A stretch of DNA of 64,000 bases, taken from Geoalkalibacter ferrihydriticus DSM 17813. Lineage in GTDB: Bacteria > Desulfobacterota > Desulfuromonadia > Desulfuromonadales > Geoalkalibacteraceae. Numbering within the stretch: the stretch's first letter is position 1; each line of letters starts with the position of its first letter. The stretch is taken from positions 216,411 through 280,410 of the forward strand of contig NZ_JWJD01000003.1 in assembly GCF_000820505.1 (NCBI RefSeq). The letters run 5' to 3'. The notes under the pieces were generated by a model that worked only from the letters and a program-made list of their open reading frames with translations, made no database searches and had not been told where the DNA came from. Shown piece by piece: positions 33,668-41,951 of the stretch. Made by a program: the position numbers and the translations under genes.

Positions 33668-35493
33668 CAGAAGCCTGCCTTTAGGCCGCCGAAGGCGGCG
33701 AAGCCCGGCGTGCCGAAATCGCCGGCCACCTCATAACTCTTGTCAAAAAGATTGTCGATGCGGGCAAAGACGCTCAGTGACCTGGTCAGGGTGTAGGCGC
33801 TCCGCAGATTGACGAGTCCGTAGGCTGAGAGGTCGCGCCCGATGAAGGGGTCGAGCCTTCTGGAAACATAAATGTGCTCCACTCCCAGACTCAGTGCGGC
33901 GAAAGTGTATTCCACGGACGACACCACTTTGGAACGCGGACGCAAGGCTAGGCGCGATTGGGTGTCAACGTCGAGGGCATCAAGCCAGGTATAGGAGCTT
34001 TTGATCAGCACGGCGTCCATAGGTCTTGCCATGGCTGTCAATTCCAGCCCCTTGACGCGCGCCCGGCCGATATTGTCCGCCGTGAAGGTGGCGAAGTTGG
34101 TTTGGATGAGATTGCGGTAGCGCTGCTGAAACCAGGTAGCGCCCAGGGTGAGACGTCCGGCGAAAAAATCCTGTTCAATGCCCACATCCCAGGCCGAACT
34201 TTTCTCCGGCTTAAGGTTGGGGTTGCCGTAAAAAGGATAGAACAGTTCGTTGAGAGAGGGCGCGCGAAAGCCGCTGCCGTGGTTGGCTCTGATGCGCAGA
34301 TCCCGGGGGCGAAAATGGTAAAGCGCCCCGATGCGGTAGGTGAGCTCGTCGCCGAAGGTTTCATGTTTGTCGTAACGCAACCCCGCGTCGAGGATCAGGT
34401 TTTCATCCAAAAGCCGCAGTTTGGTGTTGGCATAGCCGGCTTTGTTGTCCACCGCCTCATCGAAGACATCTTTGTTTTCAGCGGCTTCGCGCCGATAGGC
34501 GAATCCTCCGCTGAGAGTCAGCCGGTCGAGATCCAGAACGTGCTGCCAATCAAGCTGGTGGGTGGTGGTATTGATGCGGGCATTGTTCCATAAGGTGTCT
34601 GGGTCTTCGGATTTCAGCCGTTGTCCTGCCAGGGACAAGCCCAGCGTCTGTTCATAATTGTCCAGAAGAAAAATCTCGCCCCTGAGGGCGACTAGATAGT
34701 CGTCGCGCTTCTGGATCCAGTTCAGGGCGTCCACCATTCCCACGCCCGCTTCGAAGCCGTCGAGCTCGGAACGGTCGTGGACGTAGCGCAGGTTGAGATC
34801 GAGGCCAGTGCGGGCCGATGGGGCAAAACCCAGCCTCGCGGAAAGCGTGGTGTTTGTATAGGCGTCCGGCTCCGTGCCGCTGCGTGCTGCGGAGATGCCC
34901 TGGGTGTCGAGCCAAGTGGCACTGAACCGGTAATCATGGCGATCTGTGCCGCCTGAGAGAGATCCCGACGCCTTGCGTGTGGAAAACGAGCCGGCCTCCA
35001 CAAGGAGGGCTGTCTTGGGTGGTCCGACTACCTTGCGTGTAATGATGTTGACGACGCCGGCCATGGCTTCCGAGCCGTAGAGAGTGCTTTGCGGTCCCTT
35101 GAGGATTTCGATCCGCTCGATATCGTCGGTAAGAAGTCCGCCGAGGTCCGCCGCGCCGGTGGAAGGACTGTTCACCCGCACGCCGTCGACCAGCACCAGC
35201 ACCTGGCGGCCGTTGCCGCCGCGTAGTAACAAGGTAGCGTTTTTTCCGGCTCCGCCGTTTTGCACCAAGAAAAGGTCCGATTGGGTTTGAAGCAGCTCGG
35301 TGACGAAGGAAGTTCCTCGTCTCTCGATCTCATCGCGGGAGATGACCGTCAGGGATTGAGGTACGTCGGCCCGCGGCTCGTCCCATCGGGAGGCTGTGAC
35401 GACGATTTCCGGAAGATTGAAAGTCTGGGCTTGGGCCAAAGCCGGGGTGGAGAAAGACAGGACGAACAACAGGCGGATGATGCCCTTGAGCAT
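33667..35493 (-). CDS. btuB: TonB-dependent vitamin B12 receptor
   Basis: A 608-residue outer membrane receptor. A signal peptide (1-20, cleaved near ALA-QA) is followed by the TonB box LPEIVVTAS and plug domain (RADVPQSLTVISRDEIERRG, LLRGGNGRQVLVLVDGVRVNSPS, IERIEILKGPQSTLYGSEAMAGVVNIIT). The rest is a beta-barrel ending with the required terminal phenylalanine. Size equals E. coli BtuB. The cobalamin riboswitch directly upstream supports B12 or another corrinoid as ligand. GGGAGG precedes the ATG. It leads the btuBFCD operon. Confidence 0.93.
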   Translation of the reverse strand: MLKGIIRLLFVLSFSTPALAQAQTFNLPEIVVTASRWDEPRADVPQSLTVISRDEIERRGTSFVTELLQTQSDLFLVQNGGAGKNATLLLRGGNGRQVLVLVDGVRVNSPSTGAADLGGLLTDDIERIEILKGPQSTLYGSEAMAGVVNIITRKVVGPPKTALLVEAGSFSTRKASGSLSGGTDRHDYRFSATWLDTQGISAARSGTEPDAYTNTTLSARLGFAPSARTGLDLNLRYVHDRSELDGFEAGVGMVDALNWIQKRDDYLVALRGEIFLLDNYEQTLGLSLAGQRLKSEDPDTLWNNARINTTTHQLDWQHVLDLDRLTLSGGFAYRREAAENKDVFDEAVDNKAGYANTKLRLLDENLILDAGLRYDKHETFGDELTYRIGALYHFRPRDLRIRANHGSGFRAPSLNELFYPFYGNPNLKPEKSSAWDVGIEQDFFAGRLTLGATWFQQRYRNLIQTNFATFTADNIGRARVKGLELTAMARPMDAVLIKSSYTWLDALDVDTQSRLALRPRSKVVSSVEYTFAALSLGVEHIYVSRRLDPFIGRDLSAYGLVNLRSAYTLTRSLSVFARIDNLFDKSYEVAGDFGTPGFAAFGGLKAGF

Positions 35494-35514
35494 GGATTAA
35501 CCTCCCTCGAAGTT

Positions 35515-35682
35515 GTCGGACGGCGCGGTATTCCGGCTCAGGGCGACCTACTGACCCGCCTTCCCAGGAGAAATCCCAGTGGCTGTACCCATGCGATCAA
35601 TGCGTGGGTGGGTGTTCGTTCCCATTACGGCTGCGGGGCAGCGGGGGCTTTGCACCCCTCTTCCTCACATCCGTCCGTTTTA
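35515..35682 (-). promoter_or_regulatory. Cobalamin riboswitch
   Basis: Read on the minus strand, the leader has the conserved core in order: GGGGTGCAAAGCCCC, then CTGCCCCGCAGCCGTAA, GCCACTGGGA, CCTGGGAAGG, GGTCAGTAG and GAGCCGGAATACCGC. It ends about 20 nt before the btuB RBS. With adenosylcobalamin bound it is expected to shut down btuB expression. Boundaries are approximate. Confidence 0.95.
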
Positions 35683-35732
35683 AAAATTGATTGAAACTTG
35701 ATTTTTCCCTCGGGAAATCCGGGGGACTTCTG

Positions 35733-35761
35733 TTGATAATCAATTTGCCGGCTACTGTCAA
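35733..35761 (-). promoter_or_regulatory. Promoter of the btuBFCD operon
   Basis: On the minus strand, TTGACA (35761-35756), exactly 17 bp, then TATCAA (35738-35733). It stands about 50 bp upstream of the riboswitch, giving a leader of about 230 nt. The -10 is inside a TTGATAATCAA palindrome. Confidence 0.7.
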
Positions 35762-36166
35762 TGGAGGGGATCGATTTTTTCCGTCTTTAAGCCGCGGGGC
35801 GGAAATGGATTCGCGGGCTTCGTCAGAGACAAAAAAACGAACATCCGAGATCCGGAAAAGTTGATCGTAATTTTTCATCCTTGCCAAAATTGAAGCAAAG
35901 ACCGTCGTTGGTTAAAATTCCAAAGATTTCATAAAAATCTTTGGAATTTTATTCCCCCATGATCAGCGGGCGAGAAGGGCGAGCTCCTGAAGAAGAAAAT
36001 GGCCGATCTCAAGGAAAATTTGATATCTTCAAATGCATAGGCCTTACCCCACGGTTGTGCGCTTCCTGCTTAACTTGTCCGTACACTGCACGGTTTTGCC
36101 CTTGTTCTGATTTTGGCGCGGCCAGGAGCCAGGCTGAACAGTAGCGACGCATAATGAAAGGCTCTC
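35762..36166. other. Intergenic, with 16-bp perfect inverted repeat
   Basis: About 400 bp without a convincing gene. At 35914-35929 and 35935-35950 lie 16-nt perfectly complementary arms (AAAATTCCAAAGATTT and its complement) around a 5-nt loop. They sit in AT-rich DNA, with no T run after, so it may be an operator or recombination remnant rather than a terminator. A short ORF at 35941 has no family resemblance. Confidence 0.6.
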
Positions 36167-37498
36167 ATGGAGACCGAAAAAGCTTCAAAAAAAGAAATCT
36201 TCGGCTGGGCGATGTTCGACTTCGCCAACCAGGGTTATACCCTGCTCATCATCACCGTATTTTTCGGTGATATCTTCACCCGCATCATCGTCGGCGATGC
36301 CGAAAACGATTACCGGTTGGGCAATCTGCTGTGGAGCATCGCCCTGTCCCTCAGCTATCTGCTGGTGGTCTTTACCGGCCCGGTGTTCGGCGCCATCATG
36401 GATTTTACCGCCACGCGCAAGCGTTTTCTTTTTGCCAGCTATCTGCTCACCGTCTTTGCCACGGCTGCGCTGTATTTCGTCGCACCGGGCTATGTACTGC
36501 TCGGCATGGTGCTACTGATTGTTTCCAACTACGCCTATGCCATTGGCGAGTCCTTCATCGCGAGCTTTCTGCCCGATCTCGGGCGTCCCGAGGATTTGGG
36601 CAAGATTTCCGGATTCGGCTGGGCCCTCGGTTATGTGGGCGGCTTGGTGGCCACTGCCTTTGCCCTGCTGTTTCTGGGCGAGGTCAGTGAGGAAAACTTC
36701 TCGCGCATTCGCTGGGTCGGCCCCTTCGCCGCTGGTTTTTTCCTGGTGGCGGCGATCCCCACTTTTCTCTGGCTCAATGAGCGCGGTCGCCCGCGGCGCC
36801 TGAAAAAATCGAACACCTATCTCGCCCTGGGGTTGCGCCGGGCATGGCGGACTTGCAAGGGACTGAGAGAATTTCGTGATCTGGCGATTCTCATGGGATC
36901 GATCTTTTTTGCCATGTGCGGCATCTATATCATTATCGCCTTCACCTTCATTTATGGCGCCCAGGTGATTGCCTGGGATGAGCATGTGCGGGTGCTGATG
37001 TTTGTGGTAGTGCAGATCACCGCCACTCTTGGCGCGCTGGGTTTCGGTTTTCTGCAGGACCGCATCGGTGCCAAGCTGACCTACGCCCTGGCCCTGGCTT
37101 TGTGGATTGTCGCCATCACTTTGATCTACCTGACCCCGGCTCTGGCTGCCTGGGGGCAGGATAGCTTCGGGGTGGAGTGGCAGGCGCAGTATGTCTTTCT
37201 CGTCGTCGGCGTTTTCGCCGGTACCTGTCTAGGGTCTACCCAATCGGGCGGCCGGGCGCTGGTCGGGCTGCTTTCGCCCAAGCGCAAGGCGGCCGAGTTG
37301 TTCGGTTTCTGGGGGTTGTTCAGCAAGGCTGCCGCAATCGTCGGTCTGATCGGCATCGGTTTGCTGCAGGCCGCCTTTGGTCTGCAGGCGTCCATACTGT
37401 TCTGTGTTGTTCTATTCGGTCTGGCGCTGCTGGTGGTGCTGGGCGTCGATGAGGCGCGCGGCCGTAAGCGGGCACAGGAGAAACGGCATCAGGAGTGA
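36167..37498 (+). CDS. UMF1-family MFS transporter (Atg22-like)
   Basis: A 443-residue protein with about twelve membrane segments. It has the UMF1/Atg22 pattern at the start (EIFGWAMFDFANQGYTLLIITVFFGDIF), then SYLLVVFTGPVFGAIMDFTATRKRFLF, and GFGWALGYVGGL after helix 5. The yeast relative exports amino acids from the vacuole; bacterial substrates are unknown. AAAGG stands before the ATG. The C-terminus ends in a basic tail. It is the first of two transporters on this strand. Confidence 0.85.
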   Translation: METEKASKKEIFGWAMFDFANQGYTLLIITVFFGDIFTRIIVGDAENDYRLGNLLWSIALSLSYLLVVFTGPVFGAIMDFTATRKRFLFASYLLTVFATAALYFVAPGYVLLGMVLLIVSNYAYAIGESFIASFLPDLGRPEDLGKISGFGWALGYVGGLVATAFALLFLGEVSEENFSRIRWVGPFAAGFFLVAAIPTFLWLNERGRPRRLKKSNTYLALGLRRAWRTCKGLREFRDLAILMGSIFFAMCGIYIIIAFTFIYGAQVIAWDEHVRVLMFVVVQITATLGALGFGFLQDRIGAKLTYALALALWIVAITLIYLTPALAAWGQDSFGVEWQAQYVFLVVGVFAGTCLGSTQSGGRALVGLLSPKRKAAELFGFWGLFSKAAAIVGLIGIGLLQAAFGLQASILFCVVLFGLALLVVLGVDEARGRKRAQEKRHQE

Positions 37499-37501
37499 AA
37501 A

Positions 37502-37621
37502 ATGAGTTTATTTAAAGACCATTTTTCCGCAGCAGCCGATAATTTACTTTATTGCTTAAGAGTGTCCCTCCTTCCTGTTGCGGGCCGTCTTTATTTCATC
37601 ATGGAATGGGAGATCAAATGA
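37502..37621 (+). pseudogene. Methyltransferase start fragment
   Basis: A 39-codon ORF beginning MSLFKDHFSAAADN, closely like the first codons of the methyltransferase at 27766 (MTGFKDHFSASARE). After codon 14 it diverges into unrelated sequence and stops at 37621, overlapping the start of the next gene. It appears to be the 5' remnant of a paralogous SAM methyltransferase whose body was replaced, with the DMT transporter gene now in its place. It could still act as a leader ORF for that gene. Confidence 0.55.
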
Positions 37622-38517
37622 TGGGCGCGAGTACAGCTTTCGTGGCGCTGGCGGCTCTTTTCTGGGGGTTATCCGGCGGGATCGGCGGAATTCTTATGGC
37701 CGATGGCTGGGATGCGTTCGTCGTTTCATTCTACCGGGGCATGATCGGACTGCTGTGCGTCCTCGTCTGGCTAATGCTGCGCCCGCAGGGCAGTGGCCTG
37801 GCAAATCGCCGGTTATGGTTCTGGTCGGCGATTGCCGGTCTCGGCGTCGCCGGCAACTTCTCGTTCTATTTCGTGAGCATAGGGCAGGGAAGTGTCGCGG
37901 TTGCGGCTACGTTGATGTACTGCGCCCCCGTGTTCGTGTATCTCGTGTCATTCGCTCTCAAACTTGAAAGACCGACCGCGCTGAAGTGGGCCGCGATCGC
38001 GGTGGTGATGCTTGGCATCGTGTTGCTGACACAGATTTACGACATCGGTGCGAGCGGCGTCACGGCGATGGGGGTGGGCGCCGGGCTGCTTTCCGGGCTG
38101 TCCTACGCGATATTCATTTTCGGCTTCAAGTATGCGGCGCCGCACGGCAGCCCGCAGGCGATTCTCTCAATAGCGTTTGCGGTCCTTGCCCTCATCCTGA
38201 TCTGGCCGGGTGATGCCGACCAGATGGTTGCAGCCCTGACCACACCGGATTGGCCGTTGTTCGCGGCGCTGGGTGTGTTCGGCGCGGGATTGTCGTTTGT
38301 TCTTTATATCATCGGCCTGAATCATACTGCCCCGGCCGTGGCCTCAATTGTGGCAATGGTCGAACCGGTCACCGCGTCGCTGTTCGGCGTCGTGGTTTTA
38401 AACGAAAACCTGGTTGTTCCGCAAATTTTGGGTATGGGGCTGATATTGGTCACAGTGACCGCGCTGAGTGTAAATTCGAGAACCGCACAGCCACCTGCCG
38501 ATTTAACCTCTCGCTGA
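37618..38517 (+). CDS. EamA/DMT family transporter
   Basis: A 299-residue protein with about ten membrane segments made of two EamA repeats (residues about 5-140 and 150-290). Repeat landmarks are ALFWGLSGGIGGILMADGWDAFVVSFYRGMIG and the second-half ending VASIVAMVEPVTASLFGVVVLNENL. Likely exports or imports a small metabolite; substrate unknown. GGGAG lies 8 nt before ATG 37618; an in-frame upstream extension is not hydrophobic. The start overlaps the stop of the methyltransferase fragment. Confidence 0.85.
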   Translation: MMGASTAFVALAALFWGLSGGIGGILMADGWDAFVVSFYRGMIGLLCVLVWLMLRPQGSGLANRRLWFWSAIAGLGVAGNFSFYFVSIGQGSVAVAATLMYCAPVFVYLVSFALKLERPTALKWAAIAVVMLGIVLLTQIYDIGASGVTAMGVGAGLLSGLSYAIFIFGFKYAAPHGSPQAILSIAFAVLALILIWPGDADQMVAALTTPDWPLFAALGVFGAGLSFVLYIIGLNHTAPAVASIVAMVEPVTASLFGVVVLNENLVVPQILGMGLILVTVTALSVNSRTAQPPADLTSR

Positions 38518-38643
38518 TTGTTATTGCATGAACTGCTCAGTCGGGTATATGTCGGCTGTTTGCAAACGACTTTGCGAGGCAATGGTGGGGGGGGCGAAAC
38601 GATAAATCTGCCCCTTATGTCGCCTGAGCTTCAAAAAGGCTGT

Positions 38644-39321
38644 TCAGTCAGAAAAATAGCGTCCGCAACCGCGCAGGGTTTCTGCGTTGATCCGCAATTC
38701 CGCGGAGGTCTGGAAGAGTTCGCCGCTCATGGTGTCGCGGCAAGGTTCGCGGCGCACACGCAGTTCGGCGCGAGTCTGGTTTGTCTCACCGATAAAGTAT
38801 TGCGTGTCGCTCATCTCATCGCGGATTTGGCGGGTCGTCGGGAAACGCAGTTCGTGGCGACCATAATCGAGCAGCAAGCGCATGCCCGCGGCCTCCCCCC
38901 GGTCGAGCTCAACAACCCAGCCCGGTTCCTGACCGACCCCACGAAATCTAACGCCGCGACGGCGCGCCTCCGCCCAAGGAGAAGGCGCCTCGGTGCCCTT
39001 GCATTCCAGCGATGCGCCACCCTCCAGGCTCAGCAGAGCCTCTTTTTGCCCCTTGTCCCAGAATTCATTGCCGACTTCATCGGCGTAACGTGCCCCGGAC
39101 GCTGCAACCACCGGCGCAAGCCGCAGATCGCCCCGCGGCAGTACTAGAATCATCATATCGCCATCGGCAAGCGCCGCGATGCGCAGATCGCCGCACTGGT
39201 AAGCCTGGCCTGCAGGTTGTGCAGGCTCCGGTAGAGTTTCCCGGCTGCTGTGGTGCGAGAGATTCTGGCAGGCCGAGAAGATAAGGATTGTTGGAAGGAG
39301 GAGAATCGGATAGGGGCGCAC
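38644..39321 (-). CDS. Lipoprotein with MliC-like lysozyme-inhibitor domain
   Basis: A 225-residue lipoprotein. GTG 39321 is chosen as start because GGAGG lies 7 nt upstream; the longer frame from 39351 reads through that RBS. The signal peptide ends in lipobox FSAC. An MliC-like domain follows (YQCGD near residue 42, ASGARYADEVGNEFWDKGQKEALL near 75-100). A second domain starts at FRGVGQEPGWVVEL, similar to a partner domain found with MliC or HslJ-like proteins, and ends with two cysteines. Predicted to protect peptidoglycan from host or prey lysozymes in the periplasm. Domain match is by pattern. Confidence 0.75.
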   Translation of the reverse strand: MRPYPILLLPTILIFSACQNLSHHSSRETLPEPAQPAGQAYQCGDLRIAALADGDMMILVLPRGDLRLAPVVAASGARYADEVGNEFWDKGQKEALLSLEGGASLECKGTEAPSPWAEARRRGVRFRGVGQEPGWVVELDRGEAAGMRLLLDYGRHELRFPTTRQIRDEMSDTQYFIGETNQTRAELRVRREPCRDTMSGELFQTSAELRINAETLRGCGRYFSD

Positions 39322-39489
39322 GGTAGAACCTCCAAAAAAAATTTTGCCCAAGGAAAAGTTTTTCCTGGATAAATTAAAGGTTAATGGTTAAAAGGATTGT
39401 GAACTGGAAATGTAAAAAGGGGAGGTGCAGGCGGAAATTTTTCCATCCCTGTTGATGATCTGAAATTCTTCGCGCAAAAGGAGGATGTC

Positions 39490-40191
39490 ATGGCAAAAAG
39501 TTTAAAATTCTGGGCTATGAGTTGTCTGCTGTGGGTGATGACCATTTCTTCCGCGCAGGCGGCACCGTTTCTGTTCGAATATCGCTTCAACGTCAACGGT
39601 ACCTTTTATGGCAACTACTTTGATGAGCCGCTGGATACTCTCCCGAGCTATTTTGATGTATCTGGTTTTGATTTTACTACCGGCTTGGGTACGATCGACA
39701 TCCGCTTTTTTCCTGGTGTCGCGGGGAATTATTACATTTCGGCTTTTTTTGACCATGAAATCGACGAACAGCGGAACACATTTTTTAACGAGTATGCGGA
39801 GGTGAGTGGAACGCCAGCTCCAGGTCAGACCTATGAGGTCGACGAGCCGGGTTACGAGTTCGGCGATATCTACGACAACTTTTTCGCCGGTACCCTGGAC
39901 AATACAAATGCCATTTCAATTGCTGAATTTCCCGCAGGCGAGGACGTTTCTTTAGCCCTGGCGTGGGATTTCTCGCTGCTGGCGGGTGAGTTTGCCGTTA
40001 TTCAGTTCATTCTCAGTGAAAACCGCCCGACGTCAGGTTTTTTTCTGACCCATGCCGATCCGGACAGCGAATACGAATTTTACGCGTCCAGTACTCTGGA
40101 CGTGATTCCTGAGCCGTCCACCCTGGTCTTGGTTGTTTTCGGCCTCGCTGGCTTGGTGGCCTGGAGTCGTTGCCGCAACGTGACTAAATAG
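39490..40191 (+). CDS. PEP-CTERM sorting-signal protein
   Basis: A 233-residue secreted protein. Residues 1-24 are a signal peptide ending SAQA-A. The C-terminus is a classic PEP-CTERM: the motif IPEPST near residue 206, a hydrophobic helix (LVLVVFGLAGLVAW), then a short basic tail RCRNVTK. The middle is rich in aromatic and acidic residues with no catalytic pattern, typical of these biofilm or EPS matrix-associated proteins. Sorting needs exosortase EpsH/XrtA, which is not in this window. AAGGAGG precedes the ATG. It stands alone. Confidence 0.88.
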   Translation: MAKSLKFWAMSCLLWVMTISSAQAAPFLFEYRFNVNGTFYGNYFDEPLDTLPSYFDVSGFDFTTGLGTIDIRFFPGVAGNYYISAFFDHEIDEQRNTFFNEYAEVSGTPAPGQTYEVDEPGYEFGDIYDNFFAGTLDNTNAISIAEFPAGEDVSLALAWDFSLLAGEFAVIQFILSENRPTSGFFLTHADPDSEYEFYASSTLDVIPEPSTLVLVVFGLAGLVAWSRCRNVTK

Positions 40192-40297
40192 AATCGTAAA
40201 AGCAAACTTGATTAAACAATCCGCCGGTCAGGCGCGGGCGATATTCTATCCACGCCAGGGCGGCGAAAGTTCTATACTGCTCTTCGTGAAAAAGAAA

Positions 40298-40335
40298 AAG
40301 GGGTCAGCAGAATTTCTGCGACCCCTTGTTTTCTT
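40298..40335. terminator. Bidirectional terminator at tRNA-Ala
   Basis: AAGGGGTC-AGCAGAA and TTCTGCGACCCCTT form a nearly perfect stem flanked by A-rich and T-rich runs on both sides. It ends the minus-strand tRNA-Ala transcript and can also stop read-through from the PEP-CTERM gene. Confidence 0.85.
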
Positions 40336-40336
40336 T

Positions 40337-40412
<76 letters not shown>

Positions 40413-40887
40413 TCAAACGAGGCCTGTTTATAGCAAAAGCCCTAAGGCCGAGTCAACAAAATTTTTCGGTGCCCTGATTCTTTGCCGTCGGCAAAATGAA
40501 AACCGCGATTCCTGCCTGATTCTGCCGCCGAATGATTTTAGGACAATAGGGGATGGCCTTTATTGGGGAGAAAAGAGATCGAAATTGTCTTGAAATTAAG
40601 AAGGTTTTTTTGTTTTGACACGGGTCGGAAGCTATGCTAATTACTCGCCATGTAATTTTCTAATGAGTCTATGCGGGCTCTTGTGCCAGATTCGAGGGGA
40701 TTTTGAATGGTTGTTTTTTTATTGATTTAACCTGGGGGGGACCTGCCGCCGTTAATCGGCGTTATCCGCACACAACTCCCGTTTAACCTGTCAAATCACT
40801 CACGTTTGCTTTGTCATTGGAATTTTTTTCTCCCGACGGTTTTTTCAGTCGTCGCGGGACGTTCTATGTCTTGAGGGGGTACCAGTT
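40413..40887 (+). promoter_or_regulatory. Intergenic leader region of the T6SS locus
   Basis: 475 bp without a gene. TTGACA at 40615-40620, 17 bp, then TAATTA at 40638-40643 makes a plausible sigma70 promoter about 245 nt before the first T6SS gene. Stem-like arms CCGACG / CGTCG lie at about 40834-40857. No GG-N10-GC sigma54 site is evident. Regulation of this locus is not otherwise visible. Confidence 0.45.
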
Positions 40888-41484
40888 ATGGTCCCGAAAA
40901 AAAAGCCTGTGTCCAGGCGTGCGGCCGCCGCGTCGACGGCACTCCCGTCTCAATTGCCGATATCGCAGAAGCGCGCCGCCGCCCGGATTCCCGCGCAAGC
41001 CCTGATCGTGGGGCTGGCGCGCATGATCGAGGGGCTGCGTTGCTTTGCCGATGAGTTCGGCCTGGCCCAGCGCCGCGTTCTCGGCAGTGCCTGGGAGGAG
41101 TTTCAGGGTCGTTGCGCCGAAGACGTATTGCGTGCCTGGCTGCGCGACGAGGACGAAGGTGCGCAGCGCATTCAGCGCTTGTTTGACGACCTCATGGGCC
41201 ATCAGATGGCGCTTCTCAGCGGCGTGGAGGGCGTGGCGCGCGAAGCCGCCGCGCACTTCAACCCGCGCCAAGTTGAGCAGGGTACGCCGCGCCTGCTGGG
41301 GATGCGCCCGGGCGCTTGGCGCAACTACTGCCGTTATTACCGGGAACTGACCGCCAACGATCATCATCTTCACCGCACCCTGGTTCTGCCCGGGTTCGTC
41401 ACCGCCTATGTCCGGGCTCGCGAGGCGCGTCGCGAGTCTGCGTCAATCGCGTCCCCGGGCTTGCCCCCGTCCTCGAGGAGTTAA
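40888..41484 (+). CDS. TagH-like T6SS protein, C-terminal domain only (no FHA)
   Basis: A 198-residue basic protein at the head of the T6SS locus. Residues 90-185 match the C-terminal domain of T6SS FHA proteins (TagH): IQRLFDDLMGHQMALLSGVEGVAREAAAHFNPRQVE and WRNYCRYYRELTANDHHLHRTLVLPGFVTAY. The N-terminal FHA phosphopeptide-binding domain is absent; instead there is a 40-residue Lys/Arg/Ala/Pro-rich start. A GAGGGGG lies before the ATG. TagH normally ties threonine phosphorylation to T6SS assembly, so here the domain probably serves structural assembly near TssJ/TssK only. The family call is by pattern and position. Confidence 0.7.
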   Translation: MVPKKKPVSRRAAAASTALPSQLPISQKRAAARIPAQALIVGLARMIEGLRCFADEFGLAQRRVLGSAWEEFQGRCAEDVLRAWLRDEDEGAQRIQRLFDDLMGHQMALLSGVEGVAREAAAHFNPRQVEQGTPRLLGMRPGAWRNYCRYYRELTANDHHLHRTLVLPGFVTAYVRAREARRESASIASPGLPPSSRS

Positions 41485-41488
41485 TTTT

Positions 41489-41950
41489 ATGTTGCGCGTT
41501 TTTTTTCTGCTTCTCTGTACCTTGCTGGTATCGGCAAATCTGGTGGGCTGCGCCGATCCTCAGGTGCGGGTCGGTTTGTCTTCGACCGCCAATCTCAATC
41601 TCAACGATTTCGACGAGCCGCTGCCGGTGGTGGTACGTGTCTATCAGCTCAATGACGACGCGGATTTTCTCAAGGCCGATTTCTCCGATCTGTGGAAGGA
41701 CGATCTGAAGGCACTGGGCAATTCGTTGTTGACCCGCGACGAGGTGGTGATGAACCCCGCCGCGCAGATGGTGCTGGAATATCCGCGCCATGATCAGACG
41801 CGCTTCGTGGCGGTGATGGGTGTGTTCCGCAAGCCGGGAGAAAACAGTTGGCGCGATATTCAACCCGTGGCGGACGGATTTATTTCCGGACGCTTCGCCA
41901 GCAAGGTGAGGGTTCATTTCAAAGGCAATACACTGGAAATGGTCGACTGA
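41489..41950 (+). CDS. tssJ: T6SS outer membrane lipoprotein TssJ
   Basis: A 153-residue lipoprotein. The signal peptide ends with lipobox LVGC (C20), so it is anchored in the outer membrane. The mature part shows the TssJ transthyretin-like pattern: PLPVVVRVYQLNDDADFLKADFSDLWKDD near residue 43-75 and later TRFVAVMGVFRKPGENSWRD. It binds the periplasmic domain of TssM. Start 41489 has GAGGAG upstream; the longer frame has no family homology. One base separates its stop and the tssK start. Confidence 0.93.
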   Translation: MLRVFFLLLCTLLVSANLVGCADPQVRVGLSSTANLNLNDFDEPLPVVVRVYQLNDDADFLKADFSDLWKDDLKALGNSLLTRDEVVMNPAAQMVLEYPRHDQTRFVAVMGVFRKPGENSWRDIQPVADGFISGRFASKVRVHFKGNTLEMVD

Positions 41951-41951
41951 G

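Noticed and set aside
33667..35493. Siderophore (FecA-type) rather than B12 receptor
   Set aside because: The cobalamin riboswitch and coupled btuFCD-like genes favour B12; no Fur box or siderophore gene is seen.
35941..36144. 67-residue ORF before the UMF1 transporter
   Set aside because: Starts inside the 16-bp inverted repeat, with no RBS and no recognisable pattern despite several cysteines.
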